NCBI GenBank assembly: GCA_021771675.1
Contig: JAETOP010000064.1
Span: 1 to 21,403 of the forward strand
DNA: 21,403 bases
Reading direction: 5' to 3'
DNA from: Oscillospiraceae bacterium
GTDB lineage: Bacteria; Bacillota_A; Clostridia; Oscillospirales; Oscillospiraceae
How positions within the stretch are numbered: the first letter of the stretch is position 1; each line of letters opens with the position of its first letter. The translations under genes and the position numbers were made by a program. The notes beneath the pieces were generated by a model. The model was not told the DNA's origin. It saw only the letters and a list, made by a program, of their open reading frames with translations, and ran no database searches. Below are positions 1 to 7,480 of the stretch, in pieces.

Positions 1-25
1 CGCAAGACAAGGCAGAGGAACGCAA

Positions 26-44
26 GCCATACTGTATGTATGGC
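26..44. repeat. Small perfect hairpin near the window edge
   Basis: GCCATAC (26-32) and GTATGGC (38-44) form a perfect 7-bp stem around a 5-base loop. The surrounding 120 bases look like a dispersed intergenic repeat rather than a gene, but the window edge cuts the context. The assignment as a repeat is inference. Confidence 0.35.
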
Positions 45-295
45 AAGTGACGATAACGCCGTATTGCGTCAATAGACCAAGCTGATATTAAAGATTTTAA
101 TCAAGAATTAGTATCAGGGCAATCTTCCACATCGCCTTCCATATCCACCGGTAATTTCAGTTGGATTGGTGAATAATTCATATTTGTAATTTTTATTGTG
201 CTTATCGGTTTCACTCAGAAACCCGGCCAATTGGGCAAAATCCAGGGATTTTTTCGTTGGTTGCACTGGTGCGGGAGCACCTAAAGGCTCCCGAA

Positions 296-542
296 GTGTA
301 AGGGGAGCTGTCAGCGAAGCTGACTGAGGGACTGTACAGCAGGCACTGAAATGATTGTACAGTCCAATGTGGAAAGGTACAATCCAATTCCCCGCATTTC
401 CCCATAATAACAGGATGCACTGCAATAAAGGGATTACGGTAGACGAACTTTTCCGGTATTCGCCTAAGCTTCATGTAAATACGTAACATTTCACCGCACA
501 GTCCCTCAGTCACGGCTTACAACCTGCCAGCTCCCCTTACAC
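296..542. repeat. Fold-back (MITE-like) element of about 250 bp
   Basis: The left arm has GTGTAAGGGGAGCTG (296-310) and TGACTGAGGGACTGT (321-335). The right arm has their exact complements at 528-542 and 498-512. The arms are thus about 40-45 bp, with imperfect matching between the two perfect blocks. I recall arms of this type (AAGGGGAGCTGTCAG...CTGACTGAGGGA) as common dispersed intergenic repeats in gut Clostridia. There is no internal open frame of substance, so mobilisation would need a transposase in trans. Confidence 0.65.
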
Positions 543-545
543 AGG

Positions 546-745
546 CAATGTCATTAACTTAAGACATCCCGTAGGGGAGGCTATTAGCCTCCCGCTTTCG
601 TAACGGTTTTTGAGTGTTCCGGTGAATGGAGCCGGTAAATGGAAAATGATACGGATTTGCCTGACTTGGTGCCGCTTTTGGGGATTGTTCTGCGCGGGAG
701 GCTAATAGCCTCCCCTACAGTAGAGTCCTTAAGTTAATGACATTG
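546..745. mobile_element. 200-bp MITE with 10-bp target duplication
   Basis: The ends are perfect 18-bp inverted repeats, CAATGTCATTAACTTAAG (546-563) and its complement (728-745). Each end continues inward to a second matched block, GTAGGGGAGGCTATTAG then CCTCCCGC (571-595, complement near 692-717), which is itself nearly palindromic. The element is flanked by identical 10-base direct repeats, CTTACACAGG, at 536-545 and 746-755, the footprint of an insertion. It encodes no protein. It landed in the right end of the 296-542 element, splitting that element from its former flank. Confidence 0.85.
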
Positions 746-896
746 CTTACACAGGGGGGGCTTTGCTCAGAAACCTTTCCGTCGTTCCGTTCAACGTCCT
801 GCCAATGTACGATTTTGCTTGGTTGCTAAGTGAAACCGATAAGCAAGATTTTTATTTTGCCCGGTAACTTAATGAAACTGCGATTACGTGGCATCT

Positions 897-1295
897 TCAA
901 GCGAGTCTGCCCCCAGTGCTACTGGGGCAGAAGAATTCGATTTCCTCGCCCAGAGGGCCTTTGCAGAAGGCAATGCGCATGGAAAAGGGCGGCTCGGAGG
1001 GGAACGTCTTGTCCTGGGGCTCCAAAATGACCGGGTAGCCCGCCTGGATGACAGCCCGGACACAGCCGTCTACATCATCGGTTTCCAGGGCCACATGGCG
1101 CAGAACCCCCTTTTGATGCTCCCCATTTGGGCCCAGAAATACCTCGATCATGCCGCTGCCCGTGTCCAGCAGCATCCCGCCCTGCCACCGGCGGAAAAGC
1201 TTCAGGCCAAGAACACCCCGGTAGAATTCCTCCACCCGCTGGAATTCCTCCGGGGTGGCGCACTTCATGGAAATGTGGTGCAGTCCTGTAATCAT
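897..1295 (-). CDS. VOC-fold (glyoxalase/bleomycin-resistance superfamily) protein
   Basis: A 132-residue protein with the paired beta-alpha-beta-beta-beta layout of the vicinal oxygen chelate superfamily. The N-terminal strand is ITGLHHISM. Candidate metal ligands at the usual places are H6 or H7, E51 (GMIEVF), H67 (LRHVAL) and E120 (LGEEIEFF). The family includes lyases, isomerases, dioxygenases and drug-binding proteins, and nothing here fixes the substrate. The start is an ATG 10 bases after the TraX-family gene stop, with a GAGGG-type site lying across that stop, so it appears co-transcribed as the last gene of the sugar operon. A cytoplasmic location is expected, since no signal peptide is seen. 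Confidence 0.85.
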   Translation of the reverse strand: MITGLHHISMKCATPEEFQRVEEFYRGVLGLKLFRRWQGGMLLDTGSGMIEVFLGPNGEHQKGVLRHVALETDDVDGCVRAVIQAGYPVILEPQDKTFPSEPPFSMRIAFCKGPLGEEIEFFCPSSTGGRLA

Positions 1296-1305
1296 GGCAC
1301 GGCCC

Positions 1306-2082
1306 TCAGAACAGCAGTACGCCGGCCAGACCCACCAGCAGGAGGATCACCGGATACAGAGCGTATTGCAGCAGCCTGGGGGTGGTGCCGCCCTCCTCCC
1401 CATTGTAAAAATGGGTCAGCAGGAGGCCGAAGGGGGCGAAGAGGAACAGGGGATTTCCCACCGTGCACACCAGGGCAGCGGAGGCGGCGGCGAGATACGC
1501 CATGGTATGGCGGTGGCGCAGCTCCCACAGGAAGAAGCTCATCAGCACCATGGGGACGCCATACTCCACCCGGCCCATCCCCGCCCACATGCAGGCGGCG
1601 AAGAGCACCAGGATGCGGATGAGCACATTTTTCACCGTTTTGCCGTCATAATAATCGAGCAGATAGAGCATCACCACCACCAGCACCAGACCGAACACCG
1701 GGTTCAGGGGGAGCAGGCGGAGAAAATCGCCGGTGAGGGCAAAATGATAGGGCACCTGGCTGACCAGGGAAAGCAGAATCAGCCGCTGGATGTATTTCTT
1801 CACGCTGGAGGTACGGCTGAAGCCATCCACCGTGAGCACGGCGAAAATGGGCACCGCAATGCCCTCCACGGCCCAGAGGACGATGGCCGCCGTGGCGGCG
1901 TTCATGGCATCGGCGGAGGAGTTCAGCAGCTGGGCCAAGTCGGCGCCGGAGGCCATACCCAGCACCCGGTTTTGCAGGATGCCCCGGCCCAGCATCCCCA
2001 GGGCAGCGATGAGCAGGCCAGTGAGCCGCAGCTTGCTCCGGTCCAGACCGGAGGGACGTTGAGGGGTAAGTCGTGCTTCCAT
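1306..2082 (-). CDS. TraX-family multi-pass membrane protein
   Basis: A 258-residue, very hydrophobic protein with about seven to eight predicted membrane spans. The signature stretch near residues 72-112 (a GIAVPIFAVL helix, then DGFSRTSSVKKYIQRL and a SQVPYHFA turn) matches the TraX family. That family is named after the F-plasmid pilin N-acetylase and is widespread on Firmicute chromosomes with unknown roles. The C-terminus ends in another hydrophobic span (YPVILLLVGLAGVLLF). An AAGGAG site sits 7 bases before the ATG. It follows the amylase gene after 63 bases that contain a palindrome, and precedes the VOC gene by 10 bases. An acyltransferase role on a surface glycan or sugar is only inference; no conjugation genes are nearby. 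Confidence 0.8.
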   Translation of the reverse strand: MEARLTPQRPSGLDRSKLRLTGLLIAALGMLGRGILQNRVLGMASGADLAQLLNSSADAMNAATAAIVLWAVEGIAVPIFAVLTVDGFSRTSSVKKYIQRLILLSLVSQVPYHFALTGDFLRLLPLNPVFGLVLVVVMLYLLDYYDGKTVKNVLIRILVLFAACMWAGMGRVEYGVPMVLMSFFLWELRHRHTMAYLAAASAALVCTVGNPLFLFAPFGLLLTHFYNGEEGGTTPRLLQYALYPVILLLVGLAGVLLF

Positions 2083-2106
2083 AAATCGCTCCTTTTCAAC
2101 TTACTG

Positions 2107-2130
2107 CGGGGCGGCATATCAGCCGCCCCG
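2107..2130. repeat. REP-like palindrome between amylase and TraX-family genes
   Basis: CGGGGCGGC (2107-2115) and GCCGCCCCG (2122-2130) form a perfect 9-bp GC stem with a 6-base loop. No U-tract follows on either side, so it is a poor terminator. Its layout resembles the palindromic end blocks of the 200-bp MITE, and it may instead reduce read-through or protect the upstream mRNA 3' end. Confidence 0.6.
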
Positions 2131-2145
2131 ACAATCGGGAAATTG

Positions 2146-3765
2146 TTACCGGGACTGATACAGCACCGCCACAGCATAGGGGGGCAGGGTCAATTCATTT
2201 CCCTCCTGGGTGACGGGGACCTCGTCCACGGTGAGGGTACCCGCCAGGGTGAAGTCCTCATAGCCCGTCAAATCGCACACCTTCTCCCCAGTGCTGATGT
2301 TCATCAGGATGATGCAGCTCTCGGCGTCCCAGGTCTTCCGGGTGGCGCTGACACAGCTGTGATTCAGCGCCGCTTCGGCGGTGGGGATTCCGTGGGAGAT
2401 CACCGGGTACTCCCGGCGCAGGGCGATGGCCCGGCGGTAATACTGATAGATGGAATGTTCGTCCTCCCGCTGGGTTTCCAGGCTCCCCAGGGGGTATTCC
2501 TCGGGAAGCTCACACTCCGGGGGCGGGTTGGTGGTGCCGTCATTCCCGGCCTCATTCCAGAGCATGGGGGCCCGCTTGCTGGGGTCGTTGCCGCTGCCCG
2601 GCATCCCCAGCTCCTCGCCGTAGTAAATGAAGGCGCTGCCGCTCATCATCAGATTCATGGCTCCGGCCAGCTTCATTTTGTTCTCGTCCCGGCTGCAGAA
2701 GCCCGCAATTCTGCCGGTGTCGTGGTTGGACAGGAAGGGGGCGTCGATGTAGTCCGGATTGCCCGCCCGGTAGGCCTTGTCCGCCTTTTCCTGGGCGGTG
2801 GCGTAGGAGGAAACTGTTTTCTCATTGTCCACGGCCCGGAGGACGGCTACAATCTTGCCGCTGCCGTCGCCAAAGGCAAAATTGAAAATACTGGGGATGC
2901 CGCTGGCGTAGTAGTCGGCGATGGTGGTGAAGCCCTCCCAGACCTCCGCCACCAGGTAGGCGTTGGGGTCGATGCTCTTCGCCGTCTCCGTGAGGAAGCG
3001 AAGCACCTGGATGTTCCGGGACTGCTGGCCGGAGAAATACTCCTTGGCCGCATCCAGCCGGAAGCCGGAAACACCCTTGCTCATCCAGTAGGCCATGATG
3101 CTGCCAATTTCCTCCCGGAGGGCCTGATTTTCCAAATTCAGGTCGGGCATTCCGGACCAGAATTTCCCCTCGTAGTACCAGTCTGTCCCCTCCACCGGAT
3201 AATAGTCCGGGGTCACGGCCTCATGGGAGAAGAAATAGCAGTCCGCATAGGGGCAGTCCGTGGGATTGGGCTCCTGGCCGGGCTCCAGGGTGCGCAGATA
3301 CTCACAGGCTTCCTGGAACCAGGGATGCTCTGAACTGGTGTGGTTCAGCACCAAATCCAAAATCACATGGATGTCCCGCTCCCGGCACTGCTCCATCAGC
3401 TCCTCAAAGTCCTCCATGGTGCCATACTGAGGGTCGATGGCATAAAAATCGGTGACGTCGTATTTGTGGTAGGTGGGGCTGGGATGGATGGGCATGAGCC
3501 AGATGCCGTTTATCCCCAGCTCCTGCAAATAGTCCAGCCTGGAGATCACGCCCTGCAAGTCTCCCACCCCGTCGCCGTCGGAGTCGCAGAAGGAGTACAC
3601 AAAAATTTCGTACCAGGTACGGTAATTGTCATCATATTCCGTGCTCACATCGCTGCACTGCACCAGCTCCCCCTGCAAGTTCACCCCCGACGAGTCGGGG
3701 GTGAAGCATGAAACGAGGAGCAAGGCGGTGAGCAGCAGACACAAAATTCGTGAAAGCCGCTTCAT
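2146..3765 (-). CDS. Secreted lipoprotein alpha-amylase (GH13)
   Basis: A 539-residue glycoside hydrolase family 13 enzyme, expected to cleave alpha-1,4-glucans outside the membrane. Residues 1-20 are a lipoprotein signal (LLVSC, lipidated Cys20). The (beta/alpha)8 barrel carries a calcium-type loop DSDGDGVGDL (61-70), DLVLNH (137-142), GFRLD with nucleophile D238, AEVWEG with acid/base E274, and FLSNHD with D349. A C-terminal beta domain follows from about residue 455. The start at 3765 places AAGGG 9 bases upstream and opens directly with MKR plus a signal peptide. An alternative ATG at 3771 overlaps the malG stop as TAATG and adds two residues. The open frame extends further upstream only as a shadow inside malG. 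Placement directly behind the permeases ties the enzyme to maltodextrin supply. The exact GH13 subfamily is not determined. Confidence 0.93.
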   Translation of the reverse strand: MKRLSRILCLLLTALLLVSCFTPDSSGVNLQGELVQCSDVSTEYDDNYRTWYEIFVYSFCDSDGDGVGDLQGVISRLDYLQELGINGIWLMPIHPSPTYHKYDVTDFYAIDPQYGTMEDFEELMEQCRERDIHVILDLVLNHTSSEHPWFQEACEYLRTLEPGQEPNPTDCPYADCYFFSHEAVTPDYYPVEGTDWYYEGKFWSGMPDLNLENQALREEIGSIMAYWMSKGVSGFRLDAAKEYFSGQQSRNIQVLRFLTETAKSIDPNAYLVAEVWEGFTTIADYYASGIPSIFNFAFGDGSGKIVAVLRAVDNEKTVSSYATAQEKADKAYRAGNPDYIDAPFLSNHDTGRIAGFCSRDENKMKLAGAMNLMMSGSAFIYYGEELGMPGSGNDPSKRAPMLWNEAGNDGTTNPPPECELPEEYPLGSLETQREDEHSIYQYYRRAIALRREYPVISHGIPTAEAALNHSCVSATRKTWDAESCIILMNISTGEKVCDLTGYEDFTLAGTLTVDEVPVTQEGNELTLPPYAVAVLYQSR

Positions 3766-3770
3766 AAGCA

Positions 3771-4652
3771 TTAACCCTTTACGCCGCCAGCCATGGCTTC
3801 CTGATAGAAGCGCTGGGTGAAGATGTACAGGATGGAGATGGGCACAGCCACCAGCACGGCACCGGCGCAGAAACGGGTGAACCAGGCGGACACATACTCC
3901 TTGGAATCGATCAGGCTGAACAGGCCAATGGACACAGTGTAGAACTGGGTCTTGGTGCCGCAGATGATCTTGGCAAAGATGAAGTCCATCCAGGGAGCCA
4001 TGAAGGAGGTGATGACCTGGTAGACCACCATGGGCTTGCACAGGGGCAGGGTGACCTTGATGAAGGTCTGCCACTTGGTAGCGCCGTCAATGTAGGCAGC
4101 CTCATCCAGGGCGGTGGGGATGGTATCCATATAGCCCTTCATCACGTAGAACTGGGTGCCCGCACCGGCGGAGTAGCAGATAATCAGCGCCAGAGGAATG
4201 AGATTCCCCTCGGTCAGGCCAACGGCTTTCAGCAGGAAGTAGATGGCGACCATGGCCATGAAGCCGGGGAACAGGTTGATAACCATTGCCATATTCAGAT
4301 AGGTCTTGCGCATCTTCCACTTCACACGGCTGACACAATAGGACACTGCCAGCACAAAGAAGGTGGAGACGAAGCAGCTGCAGCAGGCAATGAAGAAGGT
4401 GTTCAGGAACATCCGGGGGAAATTGATGGTTGCGGTATCGGTGAACAGCCGGGTATAGTTATCCAGCGTCCACTCGGTGGGGAAGAAGGTGGCGGAGAAC
4501 TGACCACGGTCAACGCCGCCCCGGAAAGAATGGGCAACCAGCCAGATAAAGGGGATCAGCCACACGATGGCCACGCACACCAGGAAAATATGGACAACAA
4601 TATCCGTAATGGTTCTCTGTGCTTTTACGGAACCACTGATTTTCTTACCCAT
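3771..4652 (-). CDS. malG: Maltose-type ABC transporter permease MalG
   Basis: A 293-residue inner permease with six predicted membrane spans, beginning near residue 17. The EAA loop, where the transport ATPase docks, is at residues 184-203 (EAAYIDGATKWQTFIKVTLP), with the conserved glycine at 190 and proline at 203. It pairs with the malF product to form the channel for maltose or maltodextrins. The ATG overlaps the malF stop as TAATG, and its own stop overlaps a possible amylase start in the same way, suggesting translational coupling through three genes. No ATPase (MalK/MsmK) gene lies in this window, so a shared ATPase encoded elsewhere must be assumed. The exact sugar is inferred from family resemblance and the amylase neighbour. 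Confidence 0.92.
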   Translation of the reverse strand: MGKKISGSVKAQRTITDIVVHIFLVCVAIVWLIPFIWLVAHSFRGGVDRGQFSATFFPTEWTLDNYTRLFTDTATINFPRMFLNTFFIACCSCFVSTFFVLAVSYCVSRVKWKMRKTYLNMAMVINLFPGFMAMVAIYFLLKAVGLTEGNLIPLALIICYSAGAGTQFYVMKGYMDTIPTALDEAAYIDGATKWQTFIKVTLPLCKPMVVYQVITSFMAPWMDFIFAKIICGTKTQFYTVSIGLFSLIDSKEYVSAWFTRFCAGAVLVAVPISILYIFTQRFYQEAMAGGVKG

Positions 4653-6043
4653 TACTTAAATGCCCCCTCGTCTTTGTAGGATGCGGAATTGCGGTAGGTC
4701 ACCAGGGACACAAAGGCCAGGATCAGGAAGGTCATAATGCCGATGACTGCCGCTACGTTGAACTGCTGCTTGTCCACGGTCAGCTTATACAGCCAGGTGA
4801 CCAGCAGATCCGTCTGACCAGCCGTATCGCCCACATAGGTGGGGCCGCCGCCGGACAGCAGATAGATAACGTTGAAATTGTTGATATTGTTGGTGAAGGT
4901 GGTAATCAGCGTGGGGGTCATGACGAAGAACATGTAGGGCAGGGTGATGTTCACAAACTGCTGCACCGCATTGGCGCCGTCAATTCGTGCCGCCTCATAC
5001 TGCTCGGCAGGGATGTTCTTCAAAATACCGGTAACGGACATCACCGTGTAGGGAATGCCCACCCAGATATTCACCACAATCACCGTGACTCTGGCCCAGG
5101 TAGCATTGGTCCAGAAAGGAAGATTCACGCCTGCGCCAATCACGCCCATGCTCTGCAGGAGCTTATTTACGGCACCGTCATCCTTGAACATTGTGCGGAT
5201 GATCATCAATGACACGAACTGAGGCACGGCGATGGTGAAGGACAGGATGGTTCTCCACAGGGCTTTGCACCGGGTGGTAGGCCGGTCAATAATCATTGCC
5301 ATGATGGTGCCCAGGAAGAAATTCAGGAAGGTAGCAAAGAATGCCCACACCACCGTCCAGAGCAGGACGCCCCAGAACTGGCGGCCGATGGTGCTGGAGC
5401 TGTTGAACAGGTCGGCAAAGTTTTTCAGGCCAACCCAATCAAAGAGAACCAGGTGCTCGCCCTCCTTGGAATAGTTGGTGAAGGCCATGAGCATCATGTA
5501 AATCAGCGGAGTGATGGTAAACACCAGCAGCATGGCGAAAGGAGGCGTCATGAGCAGCTTATGGATGTTTTCATCCAGCAGGGCTCTCAGATCATCCATG
5601 AAGGTGGGGACCTTCTTGCCCGCTGCCTTGATCCGCTGCGCCTTGCAGCCGCTGCGGATGGAAGCACGCCAAATTACAACGAACAGCGCCACAATCACCA
5701 GCGTGGCAACCGCATACAGGAGGATCTGCTGAGAGCGGTCGCCGGGGAGATACTCGAAGAAGCCTTCCTCTTCGTTGTAGACCTCGATCCGCTCCACTTC
5801 GCCCAGGCCCGGCAGCATGGACAGCCAGTGGCAGCCGCCCATGGGAATCGCCATATAGACAATAAAGCCCACTTCAATGGCCAGGAAAATCAGGCCCTTA
5901 ATTACCTGCCCGGCAGCCATATTGGCCAGACCCATTACCAGGAAGGATGCCAGTACAATGGGGTTTCCGCTCTTCAGTGCGGCGGCCAGGGTATCCGTGT
6001 TCTGCTGGGCAGCGGCGACTTTTGCTAATTCTTTTGAAGACAT
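4652..6043 (-). CDS. malF: Maltose-type ABC transporter permease MalF
   Basis: A 463-residue permease. The transport core starts near residue 160 and contains six spans, the EAA loop at 350-369 (EAARIDGAN through LPY) and the NNFNVIYLLSGGGP segment typical of MalF. An N-terminal extension of about 135 residues carries two to three further hydrophobic segments (about 28-67 and 107-125) joined by an acidic outer loop. Extensions of this kind occur in Firmicute MalF proteins and make it longer than simple sugar permeases of around 300 residues. AAGGGA lies about 10 bases before the ATG. A 161-base gap with a stem-loop separates it from the binding-protein gene, which fits stepped-down expression of permeases relative to binding protein. 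Confidence 0.92.
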   Translation of the reverse strand: MSSKELAKVAAAQQNTDTLAAALKSGNPIVLASFLVMGLANMAAGQVIKGLIFLAIEVGFIVYMAIPMGGCHWLSMLPGLGEVERIEVYNEEEGFFEYLPGDRSQQILLYAVATLVIVALFVVIWRASIRSGCKAQRIKAAGKKVPTFMDDLRALLDENIHKLLMTPPFAMLLVFTITPLIYMMLMAFTNYSKEGEHLVLFDWVGLKNFADLFNSSSTIGRQFWGVLLWTVVWAFFATFLNFFLGTIMAMIIDRPTTRCKALWRTILSFTIAVPQFVSLMIIRTMFKDDGAVNKLLQSMGVIGAGVNLPFWTNATWARVTVIVVNIWVGIPYTVMSVTGILKNIPAEQYEAARIDGANAVQQFVNITLPYMFFVMTPTLITTFTNNINNFNVIYLLSGGGPTYVGDTAGQTDLLVTWLYKLTVDKQQFNVAAVIGIMTFLILAFVSLVTYRNSASYKDEGAFK

Positions 6044-6150
6044 AGTTTCCGTTCCCTTCTCTTCAGGCAGCTCTCAAAACCCACAATAACGTCAATCTTG
6101 AGAGGTGCTCTTCATTCTTTGAAATGACGCTCCTTATGCAAGAACGCAAA

Positions 6151-6180
6151 GGGCGGCAGCGGAAAGCACCGCCGCCGCCC
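6151..6180 (-). terminator. Stem-loop between binding-protein and malF genes (attenuator-like)
   Basis: GGGCGGC (6151-6157) pairs with GCCGCCC (6174-6180). One mismatch follows, then GCGG/CCGC, giving a 12-position stem around a 6-base loop. On the minus strand it is followed by only a short TTT run. Lying 24 bases past the binding-protein stop, it probably stabilises the upstream message end and allows partial read-through into malF. Confidence 0.65.
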
Positions 6181-6204
6181 GGGTTATCCCTTACAGCTTA
6201 TGGA

Positions 6205-7425
6205 TTACAGGCCGCCGTTGTTGATAACGTCCAGAGTCTTAACCAGGGAGTCGGCACCGTTGCTGGCGTTGACTTCGCCGCTGACGATGTTTCTGCCCAG
6301 GGTCTCGATGGGAACCCACCAGTTGGCCATTTCAGGCAGAGTGGGCTGCAGGACGGAGGTATTGGCGATGGTATTCAGGATGGCCACAGCCACGATGTCG
6401 GAAGCAATGGCGGGATCCTCAGCCAGAGCGGTGGCAACAGGAATAGCGGAACGGAGCTCATAGCGCAGCAGCTGGCCTTCGGTGGATGCCAGGAAAGCAG
6501 CGAACTGCATGGAAGCCTTCATGTTCTTGCTGTTGGGGTTGACGCCCACAGCCTTGGAGCCGGCAAAGGACTTCAGAGCCTTGGCCTCACCATTGATGGT
6601 GACGGTAGGCAGCTGGCAGGCGCCCAGATTGTCGCCCAGAGCTTCCTTCAGGCCGTCGTAGTCCCAGGAGCCGGAGAAGTAGGCGGAAACCTCGCCGCTC
6701 TTCAGACCGGAGTTGCCCAGGCCGGCATCATCGGTGCGGTAGTTGGGGTTGGAAACCATGGCCAGAACAGCGTCCAGAGCGGCAGCGCCGTTGTCCTCGC
6801 CGAAGACAACACCGGCGGCAGCATCGTTGCCGTTGGGTCCGAACACGGTAGCGCCGTTAGCAAAGAAGAAGGCGCCCAGATACCAGGAGTTCATGGTGGG
6901 GAAAGCCACAACGCCCTTTTCCAGCATGGTTTCCAGGGACTTTACATCTTCCTCGGTGTAGACATTCTTATTGTAGTAGCAGAACCAAGTGTTGGCAGCC
7001 ATGGGGAAGCCATAGACATTGCCGTCGGTGCCGGTCACGGAGTCGACCATGGCCTGGCCGTTGTCGTTCTGAACCTGCTCCAGATAGGAGCCGCCCAGAC
7101 GAGCGATGCCCTGGCAAGCCAGCAGGTCGCCCAGCTGGTCGTTGGCAAACATATAAACGTCAGCGGCAGCGGCGGGATCCTTGGAGACCTCGTCCTTGGC
7201 CTTGTCCTCACCGCAGACCTCGTTCTTCCAGGTGATCTTGTACTCGGGATGAGCTTCCTCGAACTTAGCTTCCATCTGCTGGAGCCAGCTGTCGGCATTG
7301 GGCTGATCCTCCTGAGGCGCCCAGACCTTCAGGGTCACCTCAGTGACATCGTCTGCAGCAGCAGTCACGGCGCACAGGCCCATGACCATTGCAACTGCCA
7401 GCAGCATAGCAATGATTTTCTTCAT
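6205..7425 (-). CDS. malE: Extracellular maltose/maltodextrin-type solute-binding protein
   Basis: A 406-residue periplasmic-binding-protein-fold receptor that would deliver sugar to the MalFG permease. After a signal peptide (about 1-24) it begins LKVWAPQEDQ, the usual first strand of family 1 sugar-binding proteins. It continues with GKVYGFPMA-like (DGNVYGFPMAANTW), an AYFSGSWDYDG segment and a C-terminal PEMANWWVPIETLG helix region. The signal ends in TAAADD, suiting signal peptidase I. The only nearby cysteine (C18, preceded by MGL) is a poor lipobox, which is odd for a Gram-positive binding protein. GAGGAGG lies about 9 bases before the ATG. It is the first gene of the operon and the one nearest the promoter. 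Maltodextrin specificity is inferred from the neighbours. Confidence 0.88.
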   Translation of the reverse strand: MKKIIAMLLAVAMVMGLCAVTAAADDVTEVTLKVWAPQEDQPNADSWLQQMEAKFEEAHPEYKITWKNEVCGEDKAKDEVSKDPAAAADVYMFANDQLGDLLACQGIARLGGSYLEQVQNDNGQAMVDSVTGTDGNVYGFPMAANTWFCYYNKNVYTEEDVKSLETMLEKGVVAFPTMNSWYLGAFFFANGATVFGPNGNDAAAGVVFGEDNGAAALDAVLAMVSNPNYRTDDAGLGNSGLKSGEVSAYFSGSWDYDGLKEALGDNLGACQLPTVTINGEAKALKSFAGSKAVGVNPNSKNMKASMQFAAFLASTEGQLLRYELRSAIPVATALAEDPAIASDIVAVAILNTIANTSVLQPTLPEMANWWVPIETLGRNIVSGEVNASNGADSLVKTLDVINNGGL

Positions 7426-7439
7426 TTGTTCTCCTCCTC

Positions 7440-7448
7440 GAAAACGTA
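7440..7448. promoter_or_regulatory. Candidate LacI-family operator half-site by the malE start
   Basis: GAAAACGTA here is identical to the core of the site over the regulator promoter (8144-8152). It lies between the leader hairpins and the ribosome site of the binding-protein gene. The match is nine bases only, so chance is possible. Confidence 0.35.
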
Positions 7449-7480
7449 AAAAATTAAAATATGCACAGCAGAGTATCCTC

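Larger units (their letters stand above)
200..844. repeat. Outermost inverted repeat of the left intergenic nest
   Basis: GCTTATCGGTTTCAC at 200-214 is matched perfectly, inverted, at 830-844. The similarity extends imperfectly inward (CTCAGAAACC against CTTAGCAACC) and outward through a TTTTTATT tract. The two arms enclose the other two elements, so this may be an older fold-back element that acted as a landing site. No coding capacity for a transposase is seen inside. Confidence 0.6.
1..896. other. Gene-free region rich in inverted repeats
   Basis: I see no credible coding region here. Open frames are short, lack ribosome sites and cross the repeats. The stretch instead holds three inverted-repeat structures (arms at 200-214/830-844, 296-335/498-542 and 546-597/692-745), described separately, plus a small hairpin near the left edge. 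It lies downstream of the VOC gene, which ends at 897 on the minus strand. No convincing intrinsic terminator for that operon was found. Confidence 0.7.

Noticed and set aside
536..755. Phage or integrase attachment site, because of the flanking direct repeat
   Set aside because: Perfect terminal inverted repeats and the 200-bp size with no genes fit a MITE target duplication better than an attachment site.
1255..3333. Long plus-strand open frame (692 codons) opposite TraX-family and amylase genes
   Set aside because: It crosses two genes and an intergenic palindrome, is His/Gln/Gly-rich, and has no domain; the minus-strand genes have clear motifs.
3766..4074. N-terminal extension of the amylase frame into malG
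   Set aside because: The added residues are a His/Pro/Leu-rich shadow of malG; the signal peptide and lipobox begin at 3765.
6124..7449. Plus-strand open frame (441 codons) opposite the binding-protein gene
   Set aside because: Antisense shadow of a clear solute-binding protein; no matching family.
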